NCBI RefSeq assembly: GCF_000485595.1
Contig: NW_014577189.1
Span: forward strand, 123,514-187,513
Length of the DNA stretch: 64,000 nt
Source of the DNA: Priapulus caudatus
Taxonomy: Eukaryota > Priapulida > Priapulimorpha > Priapulimorphida > Priapulidae
Reading direction: 5' to 3'
Below, in pieces: positions 10,141 through 20,450 of this stretch; position 1 is the first letter of the stretch, and each line of letters begins with the position of its first letter. The position numbers and the translations under genes are program-made. A model generated the notes under the pieces. That model was given only the letters and a program-made list of their open reading frames with translations, had not been told where the DNA came from and made no database searches.

Positions 10141-10897
10141 GGAAACACGAGTCTCTATCGTTAGCCTCAAATCAAACCAGCAACCTACATTTCTGGCCAC
10201 TGATACTGGCGAAATATTACAATTAATTCTCCCGACAGTGATTTGATCAATGTCCACATTGCACAGTTGTTGCCGGCCGGGTACCTATAAGCTGGAGTAA
10301 CTTATAGTATATAGCTAGAGAATTTTTCCCCACAATGCGCCCTTCATCACACACAAAATCACGTACGCACGCACGCACGAACGCACGCACGCACGCACGC
10401 ATGCAAACATCCCACTACCCCAAACACACAAACACTAGAGAGAGAAGGGAAACAAATGCCGACTACGGACCCCCTGCTATGTCAGTCGGTTATTTTACAT
10501 AAACCAGCTGCGACGTGGGAGAATTCCTCGCGTGTCAAACAATATTGCTGTGCAGCACTTCCTGTCGGTGAAACGTACATATGGCGGCAAACCTTGAATA
10601 GCGTTGACAAGCGGTGTTGGTCGTTGCTTCGCGCGCTCTCTAGGAAACGTTGCAGCCACAGCCTCGATCTACTCATATTGAAGTAGGCAATTTTATGCAA
10701 CCTATCTGGTTGATTTTTTCTGTCTTGCTAATTTACACCTATTGACTAATGACACAGTGGGAGTGATTTACCATTGACTTAAATCTTCCCACTTGCAGCA
10801 CGCTTATTTAAGCACACGTATAGCCACGAATGTACGCCCACACACCACACCTGAGAGTGGAGTGAGAGCGGGGAAGAGCGAGCAAGAGAGAAGGGAG

Positions 10898-10942
<45 letters not shown>

Positions 10943-11029
10943 GAGAGAGAGAGAGAAAGAGAGAAAGAGCGCGATCGAGAGAAAGAAAGAGCGCAAGCGA
11001 GAGGGAGAGATAGAGAGAGAGAGAGGGAA

Positions 11030-11100
<71 letters not shown>

Positions 11101-11930
11101 AAGAGAGAAAACCAAAAACAACAAGCTTAGGCAACAGCAAATTTTTTGTTTTTTTGTATGTACTTTTTTCAATCGATTAAAAATTAAGTCAGAATTCGAT
11201 AAGATATAAGTATTCTAATGCCGACTCATATAGCACGTAGTTTAAAACATTAGCCGCTAACTGAATTGTGGCTTAATTATCACACATCGCCTATGATTAA
11301 AGTAGAGTAAAGCAGTGATTTGATTTCGGAGGAAATTCGGTGTGAGAAACCATAGGAAGAGCGCCACACGTTACTGCCACTCATGCTGCTGTAGTACATA
11401 CAACTCACCGTATGTCAATGCCAATCTCAATAAAACTCTTTAGGACGACTCCACCAATGAGAAATTACCATGTGAAAACTGCGTTGAATCCCATTCGCGT
11501 AATTAGTGATGTATTGCTCGTTATGTATTGTTAGTGCGACGTAGGCATAGGCGCAAATGTTAACATTTACACCGAAATCAACGCTAGAGTCGACATAGCG
11601 GCTGTCACAATTGTGATTACCGTTGGCGTGACTCCCAATCCACTGCTCTCTGAAACGAACAAAATGTTTGTAAATTAAAACTGATTGCCTGCGAGAGTTC
11701 AATCGCAACTACAATTTAATGAGCCTCATCAAATGGTAGCGAGAGTCTTCATTTAAATACCGTCAAAAGTGCTTTTACTCAATTCCCCAGAAGTAATCAA
11801 ATCACAAAGTTAACTATCACAGGAAATAGTGCACCCTTCTTACCAAGTCACGCTGTCACAAAAATGTTATCGCTCGTTTGCTTAAAGGAAAACGTATAAA
11901 GCTTCGCTTGCATCATTGTGGGTGCTTTAG
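10141..11930. other. Non-coding stretch between LINE and esterase
   Basis: No gene is recognised. It contains (CGCA)n at 10363-10400 and the large GA array at 10900-11110. The 0.8 kb directly downstream of the esterase stop (11100-11937) should hold that gene's 3' untranslated region, but I see no clear signal. Confidence 0.4.
10903..11110. repeat. (GA)n array with (AAAGAG) and (CGAGAG) variants
   Basis: About 200 bases of almost pure purine on the plus strand. It yields Arg/Glu frames on one strand and Ser/Leu frames on the other, neither being a gene. The sequence could form triplex (H-DNA) structures. Confidence 0.95.
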
Positions 11931-11937
11931 TGGATGA

Positions 11938-14638
11938 TTATATACCTGATTCCTGCTGCAGAAATGGCACGACGTCGTTCCATAGGGTACACTCACGCAG
12001 GCGAGGGCCGCGTCCCCAAGCATTCTTCTTAGTGCTTAGCTCCTTGTAGTAGCGTTTAGGGCCATCCGTCCCCTCATTAACCTTATATGCCAGCCACCGC
12101 TCGTCAACTTGGCTAGGCTTGTTTGGATTTCTGACACAAAAAATATATGATTATAAACAAGTCATGGTTTATATCCAATCGAAACAACCGCAAATGTACA
12201 GGGAAACTTTTTTTAATTATTTTTTCTTAACTTAATTCGTTTCCATACTTGAAAATCGACATCTGATTTGATTAAAATGACGAAGATCAGAAACTGCGCA
12301 AGAGAATTAAAGACTTTAGGAAACAGCGAGGCCAGAGCTTGGCACATATATGTGGCAGCATTTCACAAGTGCGTCGGTAGCTCGCACTTACCCGCTTTTC
12401 GCGAAGTTACTGAAGTAGTTCATCACGTGTTTGCTGACCTCCTTGTCATACATCGTGAAGCCGGACACATCCGGCGGAAGTCCAAAAATATACGGGATAT
12501 CCTCCCCGTGCATCACACCAGCCCATTCCGGCGTCTTGCTGTTCGTTGACCGATGTGTGAAAATGTACATGTACACGTTTTCTCCTTCGTCTGCATAACG
12601 GCTTGCCTCCTTAACGGCGGGGCAGACGAAGTGGTAGTCACCAATCATGTCAATTAGAGACTGGCTTCTGGAGGTGGGAGCGTACGACCAGTCAGTGTAG
12701 GTGAAGGCGACAACCTGTAAATGTTCAATTGTTGTAAACGTGTGATCGACATTAAGGAAATATTTGAAAGATGTCTTTTAATTTCTCATCTTCTTCTTCT
12801 TCTCAGTATTTTGCGTCTTAAACCGGATGCGTACAACGAGGGTACATGTGAATTGATCTTGTGCAACTAACCAGTAGGAATAGGTCAAGGCGACCAAGGG
12901 AAGGCAGTTACGAGTGTCAATAGAGAATGGTAGCGCGTAGAGATATCGTGTGCGCAGACGAATATAGAAGAAAACTTAGAATAGCCTTCACAGCAGAATC
13001 CTTACTAAAGGTCTTTCACCACTTTACTTCACATGTAATTATGCCCGATGCTAAAACGCTAGGTTTTATAAAGGTAAAGAACATAGATGTAATTTTCGAT
13101 CGAATGATACAATAAAAATATATCATTGCTAGTATAATGATATACATAGTTTTGCTACCTCACATTACCGCATCACAAATCATCACACACCGCCGCTTCC
13201 CATTTCCTCCCACAGCAGTTCATCTCTCGCAGGCCCATAACCCACTTCATCCAATTCCACCCTAACACTCAACGCGTCATTCCGCATCACATCACTTCAT
13301 CCCACACCAAAACATTTCCCCACGCACACACACACAACCGCATCTCAGTTTTACTCACCGCACCGCATCCCACTCCGTTTCATCTCATCTTACATCACGC
13401 CGTCACAGATCATTCCATCCAGCCGATACCCGCCCCACCCCCCTCATCATCGCTTTGTTTACCTTGTGTACGCCATCGCTGTACGTTGGCAGCAACTTCG
13501 GAATGCTCGATTCGTAAAGGTCGACACTCACGTTGGTGGGGTCAGTGAGTTTGACCAGCGTAGGTAGTGAGAAGATCATGAACCATGAGCCCTCGTCACG
13601 AACCGTTCCGGACATGACGCTCGCGCGCTTGAATTCTCCATTCTTCAGTAGATTCTCGGGCGCGTCTTTCAAGAAGCTGCCGTCGATCGTGGGTTCGAAG
13701 CTCAGGAGGAAGGCCAGAGCATGGTCGAGGACAAGCACGTCGGGGTGGAGCTGAGCCGTGGCGAGATCGTTGGCCGGCACCTCCATCAAACAAGCGACCA
13801 TCTCTGCTTCGTCGTCATGGTCGCATCCGACGACCTTCGCCAGGTTCACGGAGCGCGACTTCTGGTCATCGGGCTCGTGATACCCGCCGGGCATCATGGC
13901 ACTGCCGCTCATCATGATTGCTCTGTTGAACAGGTCGCGGCTGAGGGGCGACACAAGGTGGAAGGAAGCGCTCATGCTGCCCGAGCTCTCACCAATCAGT
14001 GTGATGCTGTCCGGGTCTCCGCCGAACAAAGCAATGTTCTGCTTCACCCACTCAAGGGCAAGAACCTGGTCGAGCATGCCCATGCTACCAGGTGCATCGT
14101 CGCTGCCGAGGTAAAGAAAGCCGAGTGGTCCGAGGCGGTATTGAATCGACACGACGATGACATTCGTGTACAGGACAAGGTTGCGTGGGTTGTACATAAT
14201 CGACGCGGATTCCACCTAACATGAAGGCGCCGCCGTGGATCCACACCATGGTGGACAGACGCGCGTCCACTACTGTTCACGTCGGCGCCACTATGCTGAG
14301 ATATAGGCAATACTCGCTTCGGTTCGTCTCGCTCGTATCCCTGGGGACTGTCAGAAGTGATTCTGGCTGCGGGCACACAGCGGCATGGTGGTTGCTTCCA
14401 GCACCCTGGCCACGGCTTCAACGGCGACTGGCTTCTTGAAGCGTAGATTGCCGACTGGTGGTTGCGCAAACGGTATTCCGTGGAAGATGCGCACCTTCGT
14501 CCGACCAAACTCCTCGACGCGACCTCGCAGTCGGCCAGAGGAAGTCACGATGTCCGCCGTTTGTCCGGCGGACCGTCCGTACGCATACGCCGCCAGTGTC
14601 ATCATCAGCAGCAACATGCTCATCGGCAGTGACGTCAT
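11938..14638 (-). CDS. Cholinesterase-like type-B carboxylesterase (three exons, exon 1 frame-disrupted)
   Basis: A secreted serine hydrolase of the carboxylesterase/cholinesterase family. Exons on the minus strand: 14638-13463, 12714-12392 and 12130-11938, with GT-AG introns in phases 0 and 2. Exon 1 starts with a signal peptide (MTSLPMSMLLLMMTLAAYAY), then GIPFAQPPVGNLRFKKPV, SEYCLYL, the oxyanion-hole segment WIHGGAF, and the nucleophile motif GESSGS. The catalytic acid lies in RDEGSW. Exon 2 supplies the catalytic His in VMHGEDIPYIFGLP. Exon 3 encodes RLRECTLWNDVVPFL and stops at 11938-11940. All three catalytic residues are present. Between about 14358 and 14216 the reading leaves the main frame and returns to it, with an in-frame TGA on the way; this may be sequence error or a real lesion. 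Exon 3 could instead splice at CAG|GTATAT near its end. The substrate cannot be decided. Confidence 0.82.
12351..13255. repeat. Inverted duplication, left arm (esterase exon 2 and part of intron 1)
   Basis: The arm is the reverse complement of 17505-19125 once the solo LTR there is removed. Arms differ by substitutions as well as indels, so this is a real duplication with some age, unlike the indel-only duplications elsewhere in the window. The duplicate boundaries fall in intron 1 and just past exon 2, so no complete gene was copied. Confidence 0.85.
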
Positions 14639-14639
14639 A

Positions 14640-16300
14640 CCTAGAGGCGTATCTAAGCAGTCATATTCCCATCAAACAATCCCTACTGGGTGAACAACAC
14701 TATCATCTAATAACGATCAATGGAGCGACTACTCAGACGTTATATACAGAGACCCGTAGTATGTATGTACGTACGAGCGCAAGTGTGTACGTGTGCGACG
14801 CGCTTGTGTACGCGTACACGTGTGTATGTGTGTGTGCCTGCGTGCGTAGTGTGTGAATACCTTTATGGTAAAGCTAAAGTTGGCCAAGCGCCAAACAACA
14901 GTTTCTGTGCTATTGAACTACCGATTGCTTAATGTACCCATCCAGCAGAACTAAAATAAAAACTAACAATACGCATACACACGTGAAATATCAAGAACAT
15001 TACATTCTAGTTAAATTATTATTCCAAATTCTACCTTGCGTGCGATTGTTCCTGAAACCTTTTAAATCCGTTTTTCTCACGAGGTTTCCGCTGGCGCAGT
15101 CAGGTTGCATGCAGACAGCATTAGCCACTTTCAATGATCGCCTAGCAGCAACACCGCTCGACCCTGGAGCTACTTACTTACAGCTTCCCGATGCTGCTGG
15201 CTACAGCGTCCAACTCCTACACGCATGGGCGGTGGCGAGGGACGATGCAGGCGTATTTTGGATTTATAAATAGACGCGAACTGACAGATGCAGTGCTTCG
15301 GGTCCGATGGAACCCTCTGGCCTCTGCTGCCTCCAACCGGCAAATACAATATGAACACATCTCGTTTGCGGCAGAGGTGGATTGTTTTTTTTCTATCCTG
15401 TTCTTTGCTATTACAAGCTGTTAGTGCATCCAACACGAAAATTACAATCTTCTATATAATCTGTTACGGTAATGGCTGGCTACGTCGCGACTCGGTAACC
15501 TACGTAAGAATGCCACAAGCGGGGATACTTGAATTTTAACTTGCACGTTTTAAGCTACTCTACTTAATTATGATTATAAGGTTGGACATATGGATGTGAC
15601 AGTCTAAAGAGAAAGTGTAAACAGTGAACAATGATTGTCACCCAGAAGGTACTGAGATGAGTGGTTTGGAAAATGACAAAGCTTACCTTATATCAGATTT
15701 TTTCACACCCAGAAAAGCGCTTACAGGAATCGACACATATGTGTAATATTACCGATGAATGTTGAGCTTAAAGCCGACAAATGCTGTATGATCGCAAGGT
15801 ATATTTACCTTGGTTTTGTTGAGGGGAAAGCTCAGTGGCGATAGGAATACAATCGTACCAAAAATCTGGTTTTCAATAGCTTGAATCCAACCAGCCAGCA
15901 AGCCAGGAGGGCTGCTATATCTTGTCCTCTTTATTAAAAATAGCGACTTACATAGAGGCGGAAAGCAGTAATACGTGAAACGAGAATCTGTTGTCCACAT
16001 ATATCGGATGGCGGTGGAATGTTTACGTGGAATAACAACGTGATCACGCTTGTTTATCCTGCCTGGGGTTTATAAACATATTTTAGGTCAACGTTGGGGG
16101 TAAATTATTAGAGTATTACGAAAGTAAATCCAGTATACAGCATAAACTGACATATGTGCAGGATATATACAATGTCGATACTAGTATGTGTGAGCTCATG
16201 CTCTTATACTCTGCGCAGACGCTCCCAGTTACAGCGCTCATCTCTAACCACCTTCGTTGCTCTTCTTACACGTTTCATGCTTGCAGTCTGTGTTGTAGTC
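14640..16300. other. Upstream region of the esterase, no further gene recognised
   Basis: It should contain the esterase promoter (minus strand, upstream of 14638). A short GT/CGTA-rich stretch occurs at 14755-14850. Reading frames at 15.1-15.5 and 15.75-16.0 kb are short and unlike any family I know. Confidence 0.4.
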
Positions 16301-16305
16301 GAGTC

Positions 16306-16428
16306 CGCACCCCCAGAGTCCGAGTCCGAGTCCGAGTCCGCATCCCCAGAGTCCGAGTCCGAGTCCGATTCCCGCGCCATCCGAGTCCGAGTCCGAGTCC
16401 ACACCACCCGAGTCCGAGTCCGAGTCTA
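16306..16428. repeat. (GAGTCC)n hexanucleotide minisatellite
   Basis: Four blocks of CGAGTC/GAGTCC units are separated by short spacers (GCATCCCCA, ATTCCCGCGCCAT, ACACCACC). In translation it gives Ser/Glu, Arg/Val or Ser/Asp repeats. There is no supporting gene structure. Confidence 0.9.
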
Positions 16429-16429
16429 G

Positions 16430-17500
16430 TTTCGATTAAAAAAAGGGGTGTACAGACAGACAAGGCCGCTCACTTCTATGTATGTTTTTGTTCAAAAATG
16501 GGGGGTGTCTTCTGCTCCTGGATCTGTCGCTTGTTTGCATGAAATAGAAAGTAAAGGCACAGGGCAGAAAGCCATTGAAAACGTTACAAGATTAGGCCGT
16601 GTATCTAGAAAACCATAATATTATTATGGTTACTGAGAATAGTATCAAGGGTAGATAATGTGGAATTTGACAGAGTCGATTAGTAGTGGTGCCACATATT
16701 CGGCGGGAGAGTCAGAGCGGGAGACGCGCGTAGTTGATCGTGGGCTTGTCACCGTTCATAATAAACTCCGTTATCACACTGGAGAGTTGCTATTACACTG
16801 GTCTTTACGCGTTATTACATGCATTGTGCACGTATATGTAACTGTGGCCTCTTACGAATTGGCCTACGTGATTATGGACATCCCACCCCTGCAATCTCGC
16901 CCCTACCGACTCGCTCGTAGGTGTCAAGGGTGGCCAGCGTAAAATTGTAAATCTAAATTAGCTATATTGATTGTAACTTTAACCGTGTTCCTAAACTATA
17001 ATTTCTACCCCAAACCCTACACTTTAAAACCTAAAACCGTGTGTCTAAATTTGTTTAAAAAATTTGAAATTTTTATGAAGCGACATTGTCAGGTAACAAT
17101 AAAATAAGTAGAGGAGAAGACGGCGCGAAACTCTCAACACCCGAGATCTTAAGGCTGAGCACGTGTGTATTCTGTACATTACACGCATGTCTATTGTGTA
17201 ACAAATCTACCTGGTTTCGGCAGATAGCTTTTGCGCCGCGTGTACAACTTAAAATTTGGGTTTCATTGCGCGCAATTATTGTAACAGTATACCAGCTTGT
17301 TGTGATAAGGGGGTGGTAGCGCAAGGTAGTTACCACACAGTTCCGCAACAGAGCCGAATAAATGAATTCGCTGAGCGCAATGTATGTGTAAAACAGTCTG
17401 AATAAACACGGTGAGACCTACAACACTGCCTCCTTGAGCGCAGAATTTTCCAGTATAATTTTTAAGCCAAACTCTGTCAGCGCGCGAGAAAGAGAAAGAG
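16430..17500. other. Non-coding stretch, no gene recognised
   Basis: It contains a 21-bp palindrome (AACCATAATA.TATTATGGTT at about 16611) and a GA-rich tract ending at 17515. No coding signal is seen. Confidence 0.4.
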
Positions 17501-17620
17501 AGAGAGAGAGAGAGGTGGGTTATGGGCCTGCGAGAGATGAACTGGTGTGGGAGGAAATGGGAAGCGGCGGTGTGTGATGATTTGTGATGCGGTAATGTGA
17601 GGTAGCAAAACCAAGTATAT

Positions 17621-18296
17621 TGTAGACGCTGTGTTTGCGCTACGATGTGGAATTCTGTAATAGACTATAGAGAGAGATAAGAAAAGACAAGAGTAGCGTT
17701 CACTAGTGTTTTACTACATCTCTAATACAATACATGAAGTCTCAGTGCGCTAACGAATAGAAAAGACATTACAGTGCATAGTAACCGTATCACGCAACTT
17801 ACACCTTTCCCAGACTACGTCTCGACACAAGAAGCCCCGAGCAGTCGGCCGCTTCCTCTTTTATACGGCGCGCCCCGGTCCCGCGATCGCGTTTCTTCCC
17901 TTACGTCACAGATCTCTTTTAGCTCCCAACTCTGACCAACCGGCCCTCCCGAACACGGCAGAGTCCGGATTCCTACTGCTATCTCCCGCTACCTAATATG
18001 GTGGCGGGATGCGCGGTGCGCCCTTGGCGCGACGCCATGGTCAATTCGGACCATGGTGCCATCACAGCCATCTATCGGTCAGCACCATCATCTATAGGTC
18101 AGCACGTGTGCGGCCGCCTGTCACACTCCGGGGATTCATGACTGCGATTCCCAGCCTAGCTGGCGCCATCTCGAGTCGGCTCTCTTTGATCTCCGTGTCG
18201 ACCGCTGACTCGCCCGCTCCTGTGTTATGCATTACCCCGACACCATTCTCGCATCCGTCATCACCTTCCCTGGCGTGTGGTCTTTGCCCGCTTACA
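17621..18296. mobile_element. Solo LTR (676 bp) with 4-bp target duplication ATAT
   Basis: The segment begins TGTAGACGC and ends GCTTACA (TGTA...TACA termini) and is flanked by ATAT on both sides (17617-17620 and 18297-18300). The other arm of the inverted duplication has the uninterrupted site (GTATATCATTA at the matching position near 13140), which shows insertion directly. A TATA-like box (CTTTTATACGGC) lies near 17857, as expected for an LTR promoter. Its sequence is unrelated to the 171-bp LTRs of the neighbouring gypsy element. Confidence 0.85.
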
Positions 18297-18766
18297 ATAT
18301 CATTAAACTAGCAATGATATATTTTTATTGTATCATTAGATCGAAAATTACATCTATGTTTTTTACCTTTATAAAACCTAGCGTTTTAGCATCGGCCATG
18401 ATTTCATGTGAAGTAAAGTGGTGAAAGACCTTTAGTAACAAAGGATTCTGCTGTGAAGGCTATTCTAAGTTTTCTTCTATATTCGTCTGCGCACACGATA
18501 GCTCTACGCGCTACCATTCTCTATTGACACTCGAAAATTGTCTGCAATTGCTTAATTCTTGCCGTAACTGCCTTCCCTTGGTCGCCTTGACCTATTGGTT
18601 AGTTGCACAAGATCAATTCACAGGTACCCTCGTTATACGAATCCGGTTTATACGAAAGAAGAAGATGAGAAATTAAAAGGCATCTTTCAAATATTCCCGT
18701 GATGTCGCTCACACATTTGCTGCCATATTGATTACATCGACGTTTACAACAATTGAACATTTACAG

Positions 18767-19089
18767 GTTGTCGCCTTCACCTACACTGACTGGTCGTACG
18801 CGCCCACCTCCAAAAGCCAGTCTCTAATTGACATGATTGGTGACTACCACTTCGTCTGCCCCGCCGTTAAGGAAGCAAGCCGTTATGCGGACGAAGGAGA
18901 AAACGTCTACATGTACTTTTTCACACATCGGTCAACGGACAGCAAGACGCCGGAATGGGCTGGTGTGATGCACGCGGAGGATATCGCGTATATGTTCGGA
19001 CTTCCGCCGGATGTGTCCGGCTTCACGATGTATGACAAGGAGGTCAGCAAACACATGATGAACTACTTCAGTAACTTCGCGAAAAGCGG
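18767..19089 (+). pseudogene. Orphan copy of cholinesterase-like exon 2
   Basis: This 323-base exon has the same length and splice sites as exon 2 of the minus-strand esterase (acceptor TTTACAG, donor GG|GTAAGT) and an intact reading frame. It encodes DWSYAPTSKSQSLIDMIGDY and VMHAEDIAYMFGLP: the catalytic His is kept, but the following Gly is Ala. No matching first or last exon lies on the plus strand, so it cannot give a full enzyme by itself. It is probably a duplicated exon without function, although the frame has stayed open. Confidence 0.8.
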
Positions 19090-19372
19090 GTAAGTGCGAG
19101 CTACCGACTCACTTGTGAAATGCTGCCACATAATTCATTATGATCAGCGTCTGTTTTCCACTCCCCACGTTGGTGCGTACTTGCTACATATGGGTATCAT
19201 TACATTCACATGTGGCTCACATATCAGAAAATATCTTCTTATAGAATGAGGAGTGTATGAAAACATCGTTGTTGTCGTTTTTATCCACTCCTGATAGAAT
19301 GTCTGTTTTCCATAGAGCCTGTACGTATGCATCCTTATAGTGAATTTACGCGAGAGTGTCAACATGTAAGAT

Positions 19373-19422
19373 CAAGAGCTAATAATACCTTGTAATATAA
19401 TTATTGGTATTATTAGCTCTTG
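19373..19422. mobile_element. Miniature hairpin element (CARGAGYTAAT family) with 7-bp target duplication
   Basis: Perfect 17-base arms (CAAGAGCTAATAATACC and complement) surround a 16-base loop. The 7-base direct repeat GTAAGAT flanks it exactly at 19366-19372 and 19423-19429. It has no coding capacity. Confidence 0.75.
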
Positions 19423-19610
19423 GTAAGATGCACAGTAGTATTGCAGTCACTATGACCTTTACCTACAGGAACGCGCCAAAAAAACGTTTTTATAGTTGTT
19501 AAAATTATATCTTTTCGTTATGAATCCCCTGCTCTGATGCTAAATGTTCTGGTTTGCGCTTCGCACCGTGTGGATGCGTGGACGCATCATTAGGCACAGT
19601 GATATAACAT

Positions 19611-19680
19611 CAAGAGCTAATAATACCTTTATAAGATATAATAATAGAGCTAATAATACCAAAGGTATTATTAGCTCTTG
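19611..19680. mobile_element. Miniature hairpin element, larger relative
   Basis: It carries the same terminal arms as 19373-19422, extended to 20 bases (ending TTT/AAA), and an additional internal copy of AGAGCTAATAATACC, 70 bp in all. The left flank is ATAACAT and the right flank ATAATGT, so a 7-base duplication is only partly visible. The right side is directly abutted by the 5' LTR of the gypsy element at 19685. Confidence 0.65.
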
Positions 19681-19684
19681 ATAA

Positions 19685-19855
19685 TGTAGTCTTCTGCTAT
19701 CACACAATGATTGCTCTAATTGTTATGTTCAAACAGTTGCATTGTGGGAAGAGCCTCTTGGAATAAATGGAAGACCAGCAAGGCTAACAAACATAATTTG
19801 TCGTGTACATTATTGTCCTAAGTGGTTAAATCCATAATCATCAGCAGTTATTACA
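19685..19855 (+). repeat. 5' LTR of gypsy element
   Basis: It starts TGTAGTCTTCTGC and ends CAGCAGTTATTACA. It is unusually short for an LTR. It aligns end to end with 24412-24583. Confidence 0.9.
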
Positions 19856-19898
19856 CTGGCGATGAGGTGAACAACGCACCCACGCTCGTTTCGAAACT

Positions 19899-20450
19899 AT
19901 GGGAGACAAATTCGGTGGTAAGAGAGGCATTCAGCCGTTTGAATGCTACACAGACCCGGCTACATTAGGCACACGGTGGTCACGATGGCTGACGGCATTC
20001 CGATTTCTGGCAGATGGGAAAGGACTAATAATTGAAGACTTGATGGAAGGAGATGCACCACATAACCGCGCACAGAACATTACTCGTCAGAGAAGGAGAG
20101 CACTGTTGTTGCACTTAGCTGGCCCCGAGGTGCAAGACATTTTCGCCACTTTACCAGACACGGGGGAGGTGAACGACTACACCGCATGTGTAACGGCACT
20201 GAACAGGTATTTCGTGCCGCAGGTGAACGTGCCGTATGCACGACAATTGTTTAACACAGCAGAGCCCAATCAAGGCGAGACATTCTAGCAATTTTCTACT
20301 AGACTGCGCAAACTTGCAATTGACTGCAACTACGGAGCGGACACAGACAACCACATTCGTGATGCCCTGCTGTGGCGATGTACATCACCGTACATAAAGC
20401 GTAGGCTCCTGGAGGAAGGGGACAAACCCGTGCATTGATTTTAGCGGCCC
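19899..20450 (+). pseudogene. gag-like region of gypsy element (broken)
   Basis: The frame starts MGDKFGGKRGIQPFE and runs into capsid-like sequence, meets an in-frame TAG at 20287-20289, continues readable (RLRKLAIDCNYG, LLWRC) and shifts frame near 20430, just before the zinc-knuckle part. The TAG falls within the capsid-like coding stretch, so it is more likely damage than programmed readthrough. Confidence 0.75.

Larger units (their letters stand above)
17505..19125. repeat. Inverted duplication, right arm (split by a solo LTR)
   Basis: It matches 13255-12351 in inverted orientation: first GTGGGTTATGGGCCTGCGAG at 17516, then, after the LTR at 17621-18296, intron sequence and esterase exon 2, ending at GCTGCCACATA (19125). 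Confidence 0.85.

Noticed and set aside
10793-11209. Arg/Glu-repeat and Ser/Leu-repeat reading frames
   Set aside because: Translation of the (GA)n array in several frames; no gene structure.
12927-13115. 62-residue plus-strand frame in esterase intron 1
   Set aside because: It is intronic on the opposite strand and part of the inverted duplication. The other arm shows no constraint in this frame that I can see.
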